Positions 11,652-21,847 of a stretch of DNA of 47,998 nt are shown here, one piece after another (the stretch's first letter is position 1; every line of letters begins with the position of its first letter). Under the pieces are notes generated by a model that was given only the letters and a program-made list of their open reading frames with translations, was not told the DNA's origin and ran no database searches. Source of the DNA: Nymphaea colorata (Eukaryota > Streptophyta > Magnoliopsida > Nymphaeales > Nymphaeaceae); assembly GCF_008831285.2 (NCBI RefSeq), contig NW_022204824.1, positions 1 to 47,998 on the forward strand. The letters run 5' to 3'. Both the position numbers and the translations under genes were made by a program.

Positions 11652-12793
11652 ATGCAGTATTTTCCAATCTTCAGAAGAAAAATTAATAGATCTAAACATT
11701 AATACGAGTCAAAGAGGAGCCGACGAGGCAAATCATTGCCAACGCCATCTAAATTCTCAAGAAAGAAAAACCGCATGCGGACATGGAGAATCGACTGTTG
11801 GATAATTTATAAAAGAACCAGGCTGTAAAAACCAACGAAGATATCATCAGTCTCAGCAAGGTCACCTTTCACTTAAGAAGAAGTTTCGGTTTGTTGAGAC
11901 AGGGCAGGGAGCGAGAGATAATCCACCACACTTACAAGCGCAGATAGAGCGATTCCTTATACCAGGATCATATGATTCTCAAAAAATGCACTCCTTCTGC
12001 CGCTAGAAACTCCACAAGTCCGCCCCCTTGCCAGTCATCCGGTCACAGCTAGTCCACCGCCCACCAGAGCAACCCCAGAAAGTCGCAGTCGTAGTCAGGA
12101 CATTAAAATTAGCATAACTTCCTTATGGTAAACGGCAATCTCAGATGCCCCTACATCGGTAAGTACTTCCTCGATGTTGGGGAAGGAAACCTCGACGATA
12201 TTTGCAAGAGGACCATAATGACTCGATTCTAGCAAGGTGACCTCTTTACATAGGTAGCCTACAACTCTCACTACAACTACTACCACTTCAGCCAAATGGA
12301 GTATCTCACAATCTTCTAGCAGTTGGCACAGGCCATCCTCTTTCTGCACTAAAACAAGGTCATCCACCGCGATATCAAGCCGACCAACGTCCTCTTTCAG
12401 TATCACTCCAGAAACCGCCTCCTCTGCAGGCTAATTGACTTCGGTTCCTGCTTCGTCTTACGGGAAAGCTCAAAGCACCTCTTCAATCCGAAGGTCTACA
12501 CTACTCCCCGCTTCAACCTCACCTACAGGCAGGCAGCCAAGCAGACAGGCAGCGCCATTTGCGATCTTTTCACCCAAAATGAATACGAAACTCATGAACT
12601 TTTCGATATCTTTGGAATTGCCGAGACAGTCTCCTTTCTACTCGAGAACAGCTCTCACCGCATGCCCTGTCTAGACCTCGTCATCAGCATCTGCAAAAGC
12701 CCCAACCCAAACCACCGCTTCACTCCTCAAGAATTGCTTACTGTGATCCGCCACTTGAAGTACGAGCTGATGAGCCGGTGTGCGCTTAGGTGA
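11652..12793 (+). CDS. Divergent protein kinase
   Basis: A 373-aa protein if one 20-nt intron (11708-11727, unusual GTC...GAG borders) is removed. Without it the in-frame start is ATG 11783. The catalytic loop (VIHRDIKPTNVLF) and DFG motif (LIDFGSCF) are intact, as is a late-kinase-domain arginine segment (NPNHRFTPQELL, the alpha-H/I region). The N-lobe is not recognisable: there is no clear glycine loop or VAIK lysine, and a Ser/Gln/His-rich stretch (about residues 115-155) occupies that region. The APE motif is also unclear (TTPRFNL). Several TAG/TAA codons are read as Gln. Group assignment is not possible; activity is plausible from HRD plus DFG. Confidence 0.72.
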
Positions 12794-12873
12794 GAGTTTC
12801 TTGTAAGATAATTGAAAGTCAATTATTTTCGATATTTTATACTGTTATTTGGAACACTTTATTATATGTAAAA

Positions 12874-14173
12874 TCATTTTAGCCTGATCACTTCGTCCCT
12901 GGCGTTTGTGGAAGGATAACGCTTCTTGCCTAAGTTGTTCGTCACCATAAGCTCCTACCCACTGTAGGGATAGACGTTTTTTGCCTTTTTTCGATCAGGG
13001 ACTATGTTCGCTGATTGGGGTCGATCGTTGGCCATCACACCCTTCCTTGCTTCTTAGGGTTTTTTGCTATTTTTGTTGATATTGGTGGTGGTGACTCCTA
13101 TTTTGCTCATTATCTTGCTGTCGTAGGCAGTCTTGATGTTGGTGGTGATGGGATTGTCATAGGCGAAGAGCCGGTTAGGCTTTATATCGTAAGGATTGGC
13201 CTTCCTTTCTTTGTTATCGCTGGAATAGGGACGGTTATTATAGGTCTGAGGCTGCTCCTGCTTCTTCTCGGTCTGCATGAAGTTGTTAACTGTCACCGCC
13301 ACCACGCTGCTCATGTTGTTTGAAGTATCAGTAGTCCGCTCTTTTGGCTCGTCCTCGTTGGGAAAGCCTTTTAGGATGGACTTTACTTTGAGGCTCTCCT
13401 TCTTTTCCTGTTTGCCGAACCGATTAAGAGTGACAGCCATGTTGTTAGGGGCAGTAACAGTGAATTTTTGGGCTGGTTTTTAATCCCACGTAACTTTCCT
13501 AAAACTCTGCTTTTTATTGAAAGTGGGTTCGGCTTTGGGAGCCTTTTTGGAGTTGGCGAAAGTATTGGAGATGAGCTGGTCCTCTTAGTTCTTGATTTCG
13601 GACCATGTGTAGGTAAGTTTGCCTGACTCCGCAAGCCTACTTTCCAGTTCCTGCATTTGAGCGAGGTAGTTGCTCCTGATCTCCAGTCCCTCCTTCTTGG
13701 CGTTTATCAACTCCAACGACTTATTCAACGACCAGTTGTACTTCCGCATCAGGTAGGCCGCCAGGACCGCACAGGCTCTCGACTTGCCGTGGAGGGAGTG
13801 GATGAGGCAACTCTCGCCCTGCTACATGGCTTCCTCGACGAAGGTGAAGATGGCGTTGATGGCGTTGTTCTTCTTGTCGAAGATCTGAATGAGGCAAGGT
13901 ATACGTTTTCTTACCGTTCAGTCCAGTGTACTGAGAGGTATTGAACTCCGAAACGCTAATAGAGGTTGGGGACGGCCTTGGAGACCGTGTTAATGACATG
14001 CGTAACTTTGTTGGTGACTATGAATTCGATGTCCTGAGTTAGTGGGAGAGTACCCGTGCGGCGAGTTGGTCGCCCATGAACAAACCGTCCTTGATCTTGA
14101 CAGGTCCTAGGAGGAACTCGACTGTAGTCTGTGCCTATTTGAAATCGGGGTGGTTGGGTTGGTTGTTTCTCAT
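12874..14173 (-). CDS. Dual-specificity phosphatase-like protein, probable pseudophosphatase
   Basis: A 419-aa protein. Residues about 1-175 are a DSP fold: GLFMGDQLAAR, THVINTVSKAVPNLY, then the P-loop region. The CX5R signature reads HSLHGKSRA, so the catalytic cysteine is Ser113 while Arg119 is kept. The general-acid position appears as Glu (HWTERQENI). STYX-type proteins with a substituted Cys bind phosphoproteins without hydrolysis, so the same is inferred here. The C-terminal half is basic, low in structure and Asn/Lys/Thr-rich. Two 20-nt introns (13885-13904, 14034-14053) are required. It is divergently arranged with the RhoGAP gene, start codons 200 bp apart. Confidence 0.87.
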
Positions 14174-14373
14174 GGGCAGTCCTAAGCAATAATTATATAT
14201 TTAAATCAGCATATTCTACAGAAGAGATTTCATCGGCATAAGTTTGGGCAAAGAGAGCCAAACCAACGACGGTTAGATCTTTATTGTGAGGGGAAGGAGT
14301 GTCTTCAGATTTGATTTATTTTCCTGTATGTTGTACTCTATAATATTTGTGTATTATTAGTGTCCTGCGAGGG

Positions 14374-15846
14374 ATGAATTTCACGAGTCAGATCCTCAAC
14401 CTGGAGTGCTACTCCTCGACCGACATCGTGCGCAAGTGCAAGAAATACCCCTAATTTTTACAAGAGCTCGAGGAGATGGAAGTCGGCTATTCCCATGACC
14501 TTAACATGGCCATCTACGCCTCGCTCGAAGACGTCGAATCCCTCGGCGTCTTCCAGGTTCACAACCAAGGCACCATCATCTTCTCCTTCTTCGCTTACCT
14601 CATGCCGCCCTACGAAGACCTCGCCTCCCGATTTTATTTGCTTTGGATAAGGCTGCTTGATGAGACGCTGAGGTACCATTCCCGGGACTTAGGCTCAACG
14701 TTGGCAAGAAGTACAGCGTAATTTACCATCACTCGCTCTGCGATTCGAGCTACCCTTACAATTTCCTGGTGGGGATTTTCAAGAAGCTGCCCATCTACTA
14801 CTACGCCATGCTGGACAAGATTTACACAGTGGAAGCCACCTACTTCCTCCGCAAGACCGCTGGCCTCTTCGACTTCGGCAGGCTCTATAAACTCTTCGAG
14901 CGCAAGCTCGAAAACGTCGAGAAGTAGGGATGGCGTGACATAGGCTCAGCGAGTTCGCCAGCATCCCAGAAGTTGCCAAAACCGGACTCCTCGACAGACT
15001 CCCAGAACGACTCATGCAACACTTCCAGGAGAAGACCAAGAAGAAATTGATGAAGGAGAAAACGCTGCAACCTCCGCCCAAGGTCGAACAGCATCACAAC
15101 GTCCCGCCTCCACAAGTCCCCAAAAAGAAGGACTGCCTTACCATCAGTCTAACCGTTCATGTAGACAATCCCCCATGTAGAAATTGGATAAAGATGGTAT
15201 CCCAGTTCCCCTTTCCATCCTGGTCAATACGCTGAAGAAAAACGTGGCATTTCTGTAGCTGGAGGGTATTTTCCGAAAATCAGGGTCGATTGAGGAGGAG
15301 GAAGAAATTATAGAGGAGCTCGGCAAGCTGAGCGATGGAGAAGAGCTCCAGAAACTGGCAGACTACAGCGGATTCGCAATTGCAGGAGTGGTGAAGAAAT
15401 TTTTCACAAAATTATTAGCTCCTGTGGTGCCCTACGGTGTCTACACGAGCATCCTAGGAATGCTGGCTCAAGGGAGCGTAAAGCCTGAGGACGAGGTAGC
15501 GTTTGTGCTAGATTTTCTAAACTAGCTGCCGCCTCTGAACAAGAAGGTAACGCTGTACCTGCTGAGCTTTTTGAAGATTTAGGTGATTTCGCGGCAGGAC
15601 AAGAACAAGATGAACAACTACAACATGAGTGTCTGTTTCTGCCCCTGCGTCTTCCGGTCGGAGTCCCCCACGCTGGCAGACCTGCTCAACAGTGGCAAAT
15701 TCGCAGGCATTCTCAACATCTTCTTCAACCGCTACGAGGAGATCATGGGCATGCAGGAGCGGAGCAGCAAGGACAAGTAGAAGCTGGAGGACAAGCCGAA
15801 GCCGACCACCAAAGCCTGGCAGGCGTACCGCATCTCCATGGCCTGA
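14374..15846 (+). CDS. Sec14-like/RhoGAP domain protein (p50RhoGAP type)
   Basis: A 470-aa GTPase-activating protein for Rho-family GTPases. Residues about 1-190 resemble the CRAL-TRIO/Sec14-like half of p50RhoGAP (VIYHHSLCDSS, IYYYAMLDKIYTVEATYF, FDFGRLYKLF). A Pro/Lys linker carrying PPPKVEQ and PPPQVP follows, and then a RhoGAP domain at about 255-440 with DGIPVPLSILVNTL and the arginine finger in GIFRKSGS (Arg281). Three introns, all 20 nt, at 14673-14692, 14924-14943 and 15161-15180. Each one joins motifs that are otherwise in different frames. TAG/TAA are read as Gln. The stop is TGA at 15844. Confidence 0.9.
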
Positions 15847-15916
15847 GCTCTTTTTTCATCATTTTACTTCATTCGCATTCTTTGGGTAGCCTTTGCGCTT
15901 GGCATTCGGGGATAGC

Positions 15917-17374
15917 ATGCAGCTTCAAATAATAACTATATTTTCTAATCGGATGTTAGACTGGTGCCGAAACCTACAGGCAACGCAGGACTGCAGCACC
16001 GAACTCCCACTCATCGCCCCCACGCCCACTTCCTGTCCCTCCAGCACTAGAAATTTAATACCGCCCAAGTTCGCAGACCCCAACAACCAGCGCCGGCTCA
16101 ATTCCGAAAGTCGCAAGGGTATCAAAACCCACTTCTCGCGCACATACAAGGTAGACAAGGAGACGCAAACCAACCTCCAGGAGGAACCGCCTCGCAGGGA
16201 TACCGCCACCCAGACTATTTCCATCACGATCCACCCACTTGGCTCCAAAAAAAATAGCCTCATCGCCTCAAGACACCAATCCCCCCTCTCCAAATTGGAG
16301 AAGACCAACACGGTCAAGATGGAGAACTGCGTTACCGAGCGTACCAACCTTATGGAGTTCAGTAAGGGCACGCTGGATTATAAAAACGAACTGAATCGAG
16401 AAACGAAGGCCTCTTACAATATGCTGGAGTCCCAGGAGAAGGCCTTCAGGTTCGATGACAGGTCGTTCCACAACGTAAAGAATGTCGATTCCTACCACTT
16501 GCCAGAGACATCGAAAATGAAACCGTAGACACTCATCTCCATCTATCCCTCAGCCCACCCCATCATGAGGAGCCACCTGCCGCACAGAACCGCTCAGGCT
16601 CAGCAGCGCATGGTGGAGTCCATTAGGAACACCATTAGCGAGGAAGAGTCCAATACCTTTTCCTAGAAGTACAGGAACATGCTGCGCAACGTTGAAAGCG
16701 AGTTCAAATTGTCAGAGAAAAGAAACTCAGATAAGAAGATTAAGTTTACACCGGAAAAAAGAGTCCTCTTTCAAGAGAGATAAACAATCGTCTCAAAATA
16801 TGGAGAGTCTTACCAGTAGGAGAAATCCATGAGAGTGGAAGAGTCGCTAGTATACGATAGAGACATCCGTTCTTTCTTCACGATTGTTGGCCAACTGCAA
16901 CCCTACGACACTTTCTGTATGTTCTTGGCGATCGAAAACACAGCTCACTTGATGATCAGCATAAAGTAGATATCGGTGCGATACATGAGCAGCATTTCCG
17001 AGGAGTTGCTGGTGTACCGCTAGATGGAGGACAAGCGGATGAGCGTGGACGGAGTGCTGCAGCTCTACCAGACGCAAATCGATAGGGACAGTTACCTCTT
17101 CATCAAGGAACCCTATACTGACACTCTCTTCAACTACATCCACCAGGTACCCGATATCTCCGCCATCGAGGCTCAGGCCAGAGCCATCCTCACCTAGATG
17201 TAATGCAGGGGGTTTACCTTGAAAACCCATCCCAAATTGGAGGACTTTGTTGTCTGTTTCGATATGTTGAAAATCCAAAATCCGGGGATCTTCTAATTCG
17301 ACCAGAGGAGGAAGATAGAGATATAGTCTGCCTTATCGACCCTCAAAGACCAGATCCTGCATCAACTTCTATGA
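15917..17374 (+). CDS. Basic, partly disordered protein of unknown function
   Basis: A 485-aa open frame with TGA at 17372, no intron and about ten TAA/TAG codons read as Gln. The start is 15917; the ATG at 15953 is an alternative. Residues 1-300 are Ser/Thr/Lys/Arg-rich and look disordered (for example TYKVDKETQTNLQEEPP). From about 310 on the protein is more ordered and helical, with hydrophobic stretches such as DTFCMFLAIENTAHLMISI and RYMSSISEELLVYR and charged helices to the end. I recognise no domain. It follows the RhoGAP gene by 70 bp on the same strand. Confidence 0.72.
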
Positions 17375-17654
17375 TCGCACTAACTTTTCCCAGTATCCCT
17401 ATTTATCTTCGCCCCATATTCAACTTTCCACTGCAGTTGCCTAAATCGAACAACCGTTTTCTAGCATTTCTCCCTTTTTATTTTTTATCCTACCTTAAAA
17501 AACCCGCATCCCGCTTGGAAGAGCCAGGGAGCGTGGCTGAGGCGGCGCAGGGGTGAGGGGTATGGGTGGATGGAGAGACAATGGCGGTGGCAGTAAATTA
17601 CCCTTAATTTCTGTGCTGTTAATAGAATAATAAAGATAGAAGAATCGCAGAAGC

Positions 17655-18914
17655 ATGGACAAGAACGCAGCGAGCAAGGGAGGGAACTACAAGTTTGCGC
17701 AGTTGTTTGGCTACAAGGGTCCCAACTAAAAGATCCTGGAAGAGGACATCATCTCCTCCATGAAATTCGATAAAAGCGGCAAGTTTCTAGCCCTCGGAGA
17801 CAAGGCCGGCAGAGTCATTATCTTCGAGTGCCCAGACAGCAGCAAGCGCAGAGACGAATACGACTACTTCTCAGAGTTCCAATCGCACACCAGATAGTTT
17901 GACCCACTCAGGAGCATGGACGTCGAGGAGGAAATTAAAGAAATCAACTGGCTGGCTCCCCAGGGCAACTATATGAAGATGGTCACCACCAACGACCGCA
18001 CCATCAAGCTTTGGAAGATCTTCGAGAAGACCGACAAAAAGGTCGTGAAATCAGCGGGGAAGGAGCTGAACATCCCTAAAATGCAGACAGTTTAGACTTC
18101 ATATATCTCGCAAATGCAGAGACAGTTTAGTCCCAAGCATCTTTCCTCGATTAACTCTATCAGTAGCTCCACAAATGAGGAGTTTTTACTGTCAAGTGAT
18201 GAAGTGCAGGCCTTTCTATGGAGTTACTAGAATCCTGATAAGCCTTTCTTGGTGGTCGACCTACTTAAAGGCGAGAAGCTTGAAGACATAAAGGAAAACA
18301 TTACTTTCAGTCGATTGCATCCCTCTGCAGACAGCCTCTTCGCCTATGGCACCAATAAGGGCACTCTTAAACTATGCGATTTGCGCCTTTCCGCCAACTC
18401 TGATAATACCGCTCTGAACTTCAAAAACTAGACCCCAGGGCAAAAGAACTTCCTCACCGAAATGATCTCCTGCTACTCCTCAGCAGACTTCACAAGGAAT
18501 GGCAAGTATATGGTGACTCGCGATTTCCTTACAGTGAAGGTGTGGGACGTGTGTAACGCCAAGAAGCCAGTGAGTAGCATAATGGTGCATGAGGGACTGA
18601 AGGGCAAGCTCTGCGAGATGTTTGAAAATGACTGCATTTTTGACAAATTTGCAGTTTCTGCCTCTGGAGACGGCAACACATTCTTTACTGGCAACTATAA
18701 CAACGCCTTCCACCTCATCGACGCCGACGGAACCAACACCCAATATGAGCTAAACTTCAAAAAGACAACAGTTTCCAAGCAAATGGTGACAGGTAAATGC
18801 CCACCAATCCCCAAAATGGACTACACGCGGAAGGTCCTAGCGGGAGATTTCAGTCCAAAGCGCAACATGGTGGCGGTGGCCTCTCTGAACTGTTTCTACA
18901 TCTACAGCATGTGA
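17655..18914 (+). CDS. PP2A regulatory subunit B (B55 type)
   Basis: A 419-aa WD40 propeller. It carries family landmarks in order: ISSMKFDKSGKFLALGDKAG, VIIFE, EFQSHTRQFDPLRSMDVEEE, KEINWL, then TTNDRTIKLWKI, TFSRLHPSADSLFAYGTNKG, LCDLR, TVKVWD. B55 recruits substrates to the PP2A A/C core and typically controls mitotic exit. The length is slightly below the usual ~440-450 aa. There is no intron; three TAG/TAA codons fall at Gln. About 280 bp of AT-rich spacer with a short GC-rich patch precedes it. Confidence 0.92.
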
Positions 18915-18998
18915 GAGTGGCTCTGGGGAGCGCCAATGTTAATGATTACCATATAAGTGCTATGTTTTAGTTTTGTTTATAATTTATCCTCTACTTGC

Positions 18999-19607
18999 AT
19001 GAATATACGCGCAGAGACCAAGCTTCTCAAAGTGCCATAACCCTGCCTGCCGAAAATACAAAACGTAGTGGGAACGGTCAACCTCGGCTGCAAGCTAGAC
19101 CTCAAGGAAATTACATGGAAAGGCAAAGCAACCGAATACAATCCTAACCGCTTCGCTGCAGTCATCATGCGACTTCGTAACCCCAAGACCACCGGACTCA
19201 TCTTCAGTTCCGGAAAAATGGTCATTACTGGTGCCCGTTCCGAGGAGGAGTGCCAGTTGGCGAGCCGAAAGTACGCGAAGATAATCGAGAAGATGGGTTT
19301 CGCGGTGCGGTATTCGGACTTCAAGATCCAGAACGTGGTGGCTTCAGCCGACGTGAAGTTCCCAATTCACCTGGAGAAGTTGTAAATCGATCACATTGCG
19401 AAGAAGGTGGAGACTTCGGAGATCCAATTCATGCCTGAGCTTTTCCCCGGTTTGGTGTATAGGCTCAAGAGTCCCAAGATGGCCTTTTTGATCTTCGTTT
19501 CAGGGAAGATCGTAATAACTGGTGCAAAAAGTTTCAAGGAAATACTGGAGTGTTTCGAGCATATGTATAGACTGGTGCACCGCTTTCGCAAGCTCCAGCA
19601 CAACTGA
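18999..19607 (+). CDS. TBP: TATA-box binding protein
   Basis: A 202-aa protein that is almost only the conserved saddle core: two direct repeats of ~80 residues, the first from [16 protein letters not shown] to [14 protein letters not shown], the second from [19 protein letters not shown] through [13 protein letters not shown] to [14 protein letters not shown]. The usual long N-terminal extension is nearly absent (about 18 residues). Both repeats keep the hydrophobic LIF pairs that insert into the TATA minor groove. TAA at two sites is Gln. The stop is TGA at 19605. It is the last single-copy gene before the tandem array. Confidence 0.95.
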
Positions 19608-19808
19608 TCTCTATGACTTCTTTGCTAGAGAAAATGAGGGTTTATAGTTGGTGGGCTACCGGTATTTTCTTCTATTTGATAAAATAACGAGGCATATTGA
19701 TATTCTATTTTTTCCAACTTTACCAATAATAACCTCGATTTCCTCGATTTTAATTTTTGAAGAGGTGTTGTTTTTTCTTCTGGAGAGCTTTTCCCAACAT
19801 TTATTGAG

Positions 19809-21016
19809 GTTTTTAAATAAACTGCAGCTTCCCTGAATGCAAAATTCTTTAGCCTATTCAACATAAAGCTCACCGTGCCTATTCTCGGCATGGAAAGAGT
19901 GGACTCATAGAAATCACTATATTTTGGAGTCAGCTTACTCTTCCTTCAAAAAAATTACCAATACCTAATCTTATTAGTAATAATGGTATTCCTGATCAAT
20001 GCTGCACCAATTGCTCTCAATATGTTTCCATGCTGTCAAGACTTCACTCTTCTATTTCTTCGCAGTAAAGCTTCATTACTTTTGGGATTGATGATTACAG
20101 GCATGACCCAGATCTTACTCCCATATATATATGTGTATCTAAATGCATGGTCTGCAGATTTCCTCGATAAAGTGAACCAACCTATCCAGTTATTTGCGAT
20201 TGGAGCCATTATGATGATTGGAGCCCTTTATGTGGCTTCAGTTGGAAGAAAAAGGCCGAAATTTAATATATCTAGTTCATTAAACACACATCAAAAGAGC
20301 ATAAAAGAGAAGATTGCTCATTTTTCAATAAATAAACAGATAAAATCTATCTAATCATCGTCAAGCTCGTCTTTCCACTTCTTGTAGTCATCAGTCACCC
20401 ACTATTTTTCTTAATATTCGGCTAGTTCATCCAATTGCTTGGATTTTATAAGGCCACTTTATCATAGAATTTTAGATTCAACAAGGTAATTCTGAGCATT
20501 TATCCGATCATCTTCCATACATGTTTTGCCGTCTTCAACTTCTCCATTCGTCCATCAATTATCATCATCACTCAGATAGTCTGTATTCTCATCTACTTTA
20601 TCGGTTCGTTGCATGAGCTCCTTACCATCGTGCTCGAGATTTTATACTTCATCTATCGATTTATAAAGGCAACGATGGCTCGCAATAATAAGGTAAAGCC
20701 CGAAAATGCAAACGAAGTTATCATTTAACGGTGGAATCTAGTCCATCACGTCACGGCCACTTTTACCAAAAGAGCCAAAATCGTTCAAGCAAGTCGTTTT
20801 GCCAATAGCTAGGCATACAATACTAAGAAGAAGAGAATCGTCCACACAAGATAGGGGTAATGCAATGTCTTCACGATAAATTTCCCACAAAAATCAAGCA
20901 CGTTTCGACTCTCCATCAACCAAACAACAAAAAATGGTAATCATCAAATCCACATGAACAAGAGAGTCAAAAGGCCCTATCTTCCTTAGCATCCTCTCAA
21001 CATTCAATATTTATGA
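19809..21016 (+). pseudogene. 5'-truncated, frameshifted fifth copy of the tandem membrane-protein family
   Basis: Homology to the paralogues begins abruptly at about 19,809 (the codons for KQTAASLNA and FSLFNIKL). The signal peptide, ectodomain, Cys module and glycosylated spacer are absent. The membrane block continues with good similarity, but between about 20,280 and 20,340 the frame changes with no 20-nt GT...AG intron available. The rest (DKIYLIIVKLVF, LSIYPIIFHTCFAVFNFS, LHELLTIVLEILYF) is in the second frame and runs to TGA at 21014-21016, retaining the tail motif RIVHT. It starts about 200 bp after the TBP stop. Confidence 0.82.
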
Positions 21017-21214
21017 TATAAGAGTTCAGATCAATTCAAAATCATATATGCATTTTTTTATTTCTTCTCCGTCCTCTCAAGCAGTTAATTAGTTATTTTC
21101 CATCATATATCAATAAAACCTTGCTCCCACTATGCCATAAGTAATATGATATAAAAATTGATAACTTGGGAATTAGAAAAAATCAATTTGAATCAGCTAG
21201 AGATCAGTTTTCCA

Positions 21215-21455
21215 AGTTTTCTATTATAGTTATAAAGTCGAAATCGCAATGATGTAGAGAGAAGAACCGGAAGGAAAAGGATTGAATATTCGTTTTCCGA
21301 AAGGAGTCTGCAAGATCTTTCCGCCAGATGATCAAACTCATCCTGAAGCTCCGTGTGCTCAACTGAAACTTCCACGATACTTATGCTCAAATAATTTCAC
21401 ATTCAATCTATTTTCTATACCATACTTCTTCTGCGTCAAGTATCTTGGAAGTTCC
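21215..21455 (+). pseudogene. Decayed 5' fragment of the SK channel gene
   Basis: This stretch aligns with the promoter and first exon of the SK channel gene at about 37,786-38,015. The shared pattern includes TTCTAT(T/A)ATAGTTATAA just upstream, GTCGAAATCG, then the ATGATGT..AGAG start region and, further in, CACATTCAATCT followed by ATACTTCT. The reading frame is broken soon after the start. Position relative to the truncated paralogue mirrors the intact pair downstream (fourth paralogue then SK gene), so both were copied together. Confidence 0.72.
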
Positions 21456-21811
21456 GGCAATCTCTAGCTTTTCGTTGATTTAATGAGCAGGTATGAAGTC
21501 ATAGGTGCGGTCGATCGTGACGTTTTTTGATAAAACCATGCAGATTTTAAAAAATTTCCTTTTTCGAGCATTTGGTAGAGGAATGCTTGCGAGTTGTTTT
21601 ATTGGGGGAATAATCTAATATCTGATCTTTATTTATTTATCGTAGTTTAAATTAAGAGCTTGGAGAAGCTTTTTATTAAATAATGTGTTGGAAAGGTGCC
21701 TAAGAAGGCATTATAGAAGGAAATAAATATCCGAAAACTTCTTAAGATTCCCTATTGTTAGCCATTTCCTGGAGGACTGTTATAGTTTCCGAGTTAATGC
21801 TAGACCATCTT
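21456..21811. other. AT-rich spacer upstream of the first intact paralogue
   Basis: No gene seen. The spacer ends in the shared promoter-like block that precedes each member of the array. Confidence 0.5.
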
Positions 21812-21821
21812 TTCTATAGAA
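21812..21821. promoter_or_regulatory. Shared palindrome TTCTATAGAA, copy 1
   Basis: A perfect 10-bp palindrome ends 26 bases before the ATG of paralogue 1. It is followed by a shared (T)ATTCCATTCA box next to the start codon. Confidence 0.5.
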
Positions 21822-21847
21822 TAATATTAACTTATTCCATTCACTCT

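Noticed and set aside
16847-17278. Minus-strand ORF within the unknown basic protein gene
   Set aside because: The plus-strand frame is much longer and uninterrupted with the ciliate code; the minus frame is a shadow.
20281-20340. A 23-nt GT...AG intron that would rescue the frame of the truncated paralogue
   Set aside because: No intact paralogue has an intron here and every other intron is 20 nt, so a frameshift mutation is more likely.
19983-20354. Independent small membrane-protein gene in the truncated copy
   Set aside because: It is part of the decayed paralogue; its start is an internal Met of the membrane block.
21193-21467. New small genes on either strand at the SK-like fragment
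   Set aside because: The stretch aligns with the SK promoter and first exon and is decayed, so it is a gene remnant.
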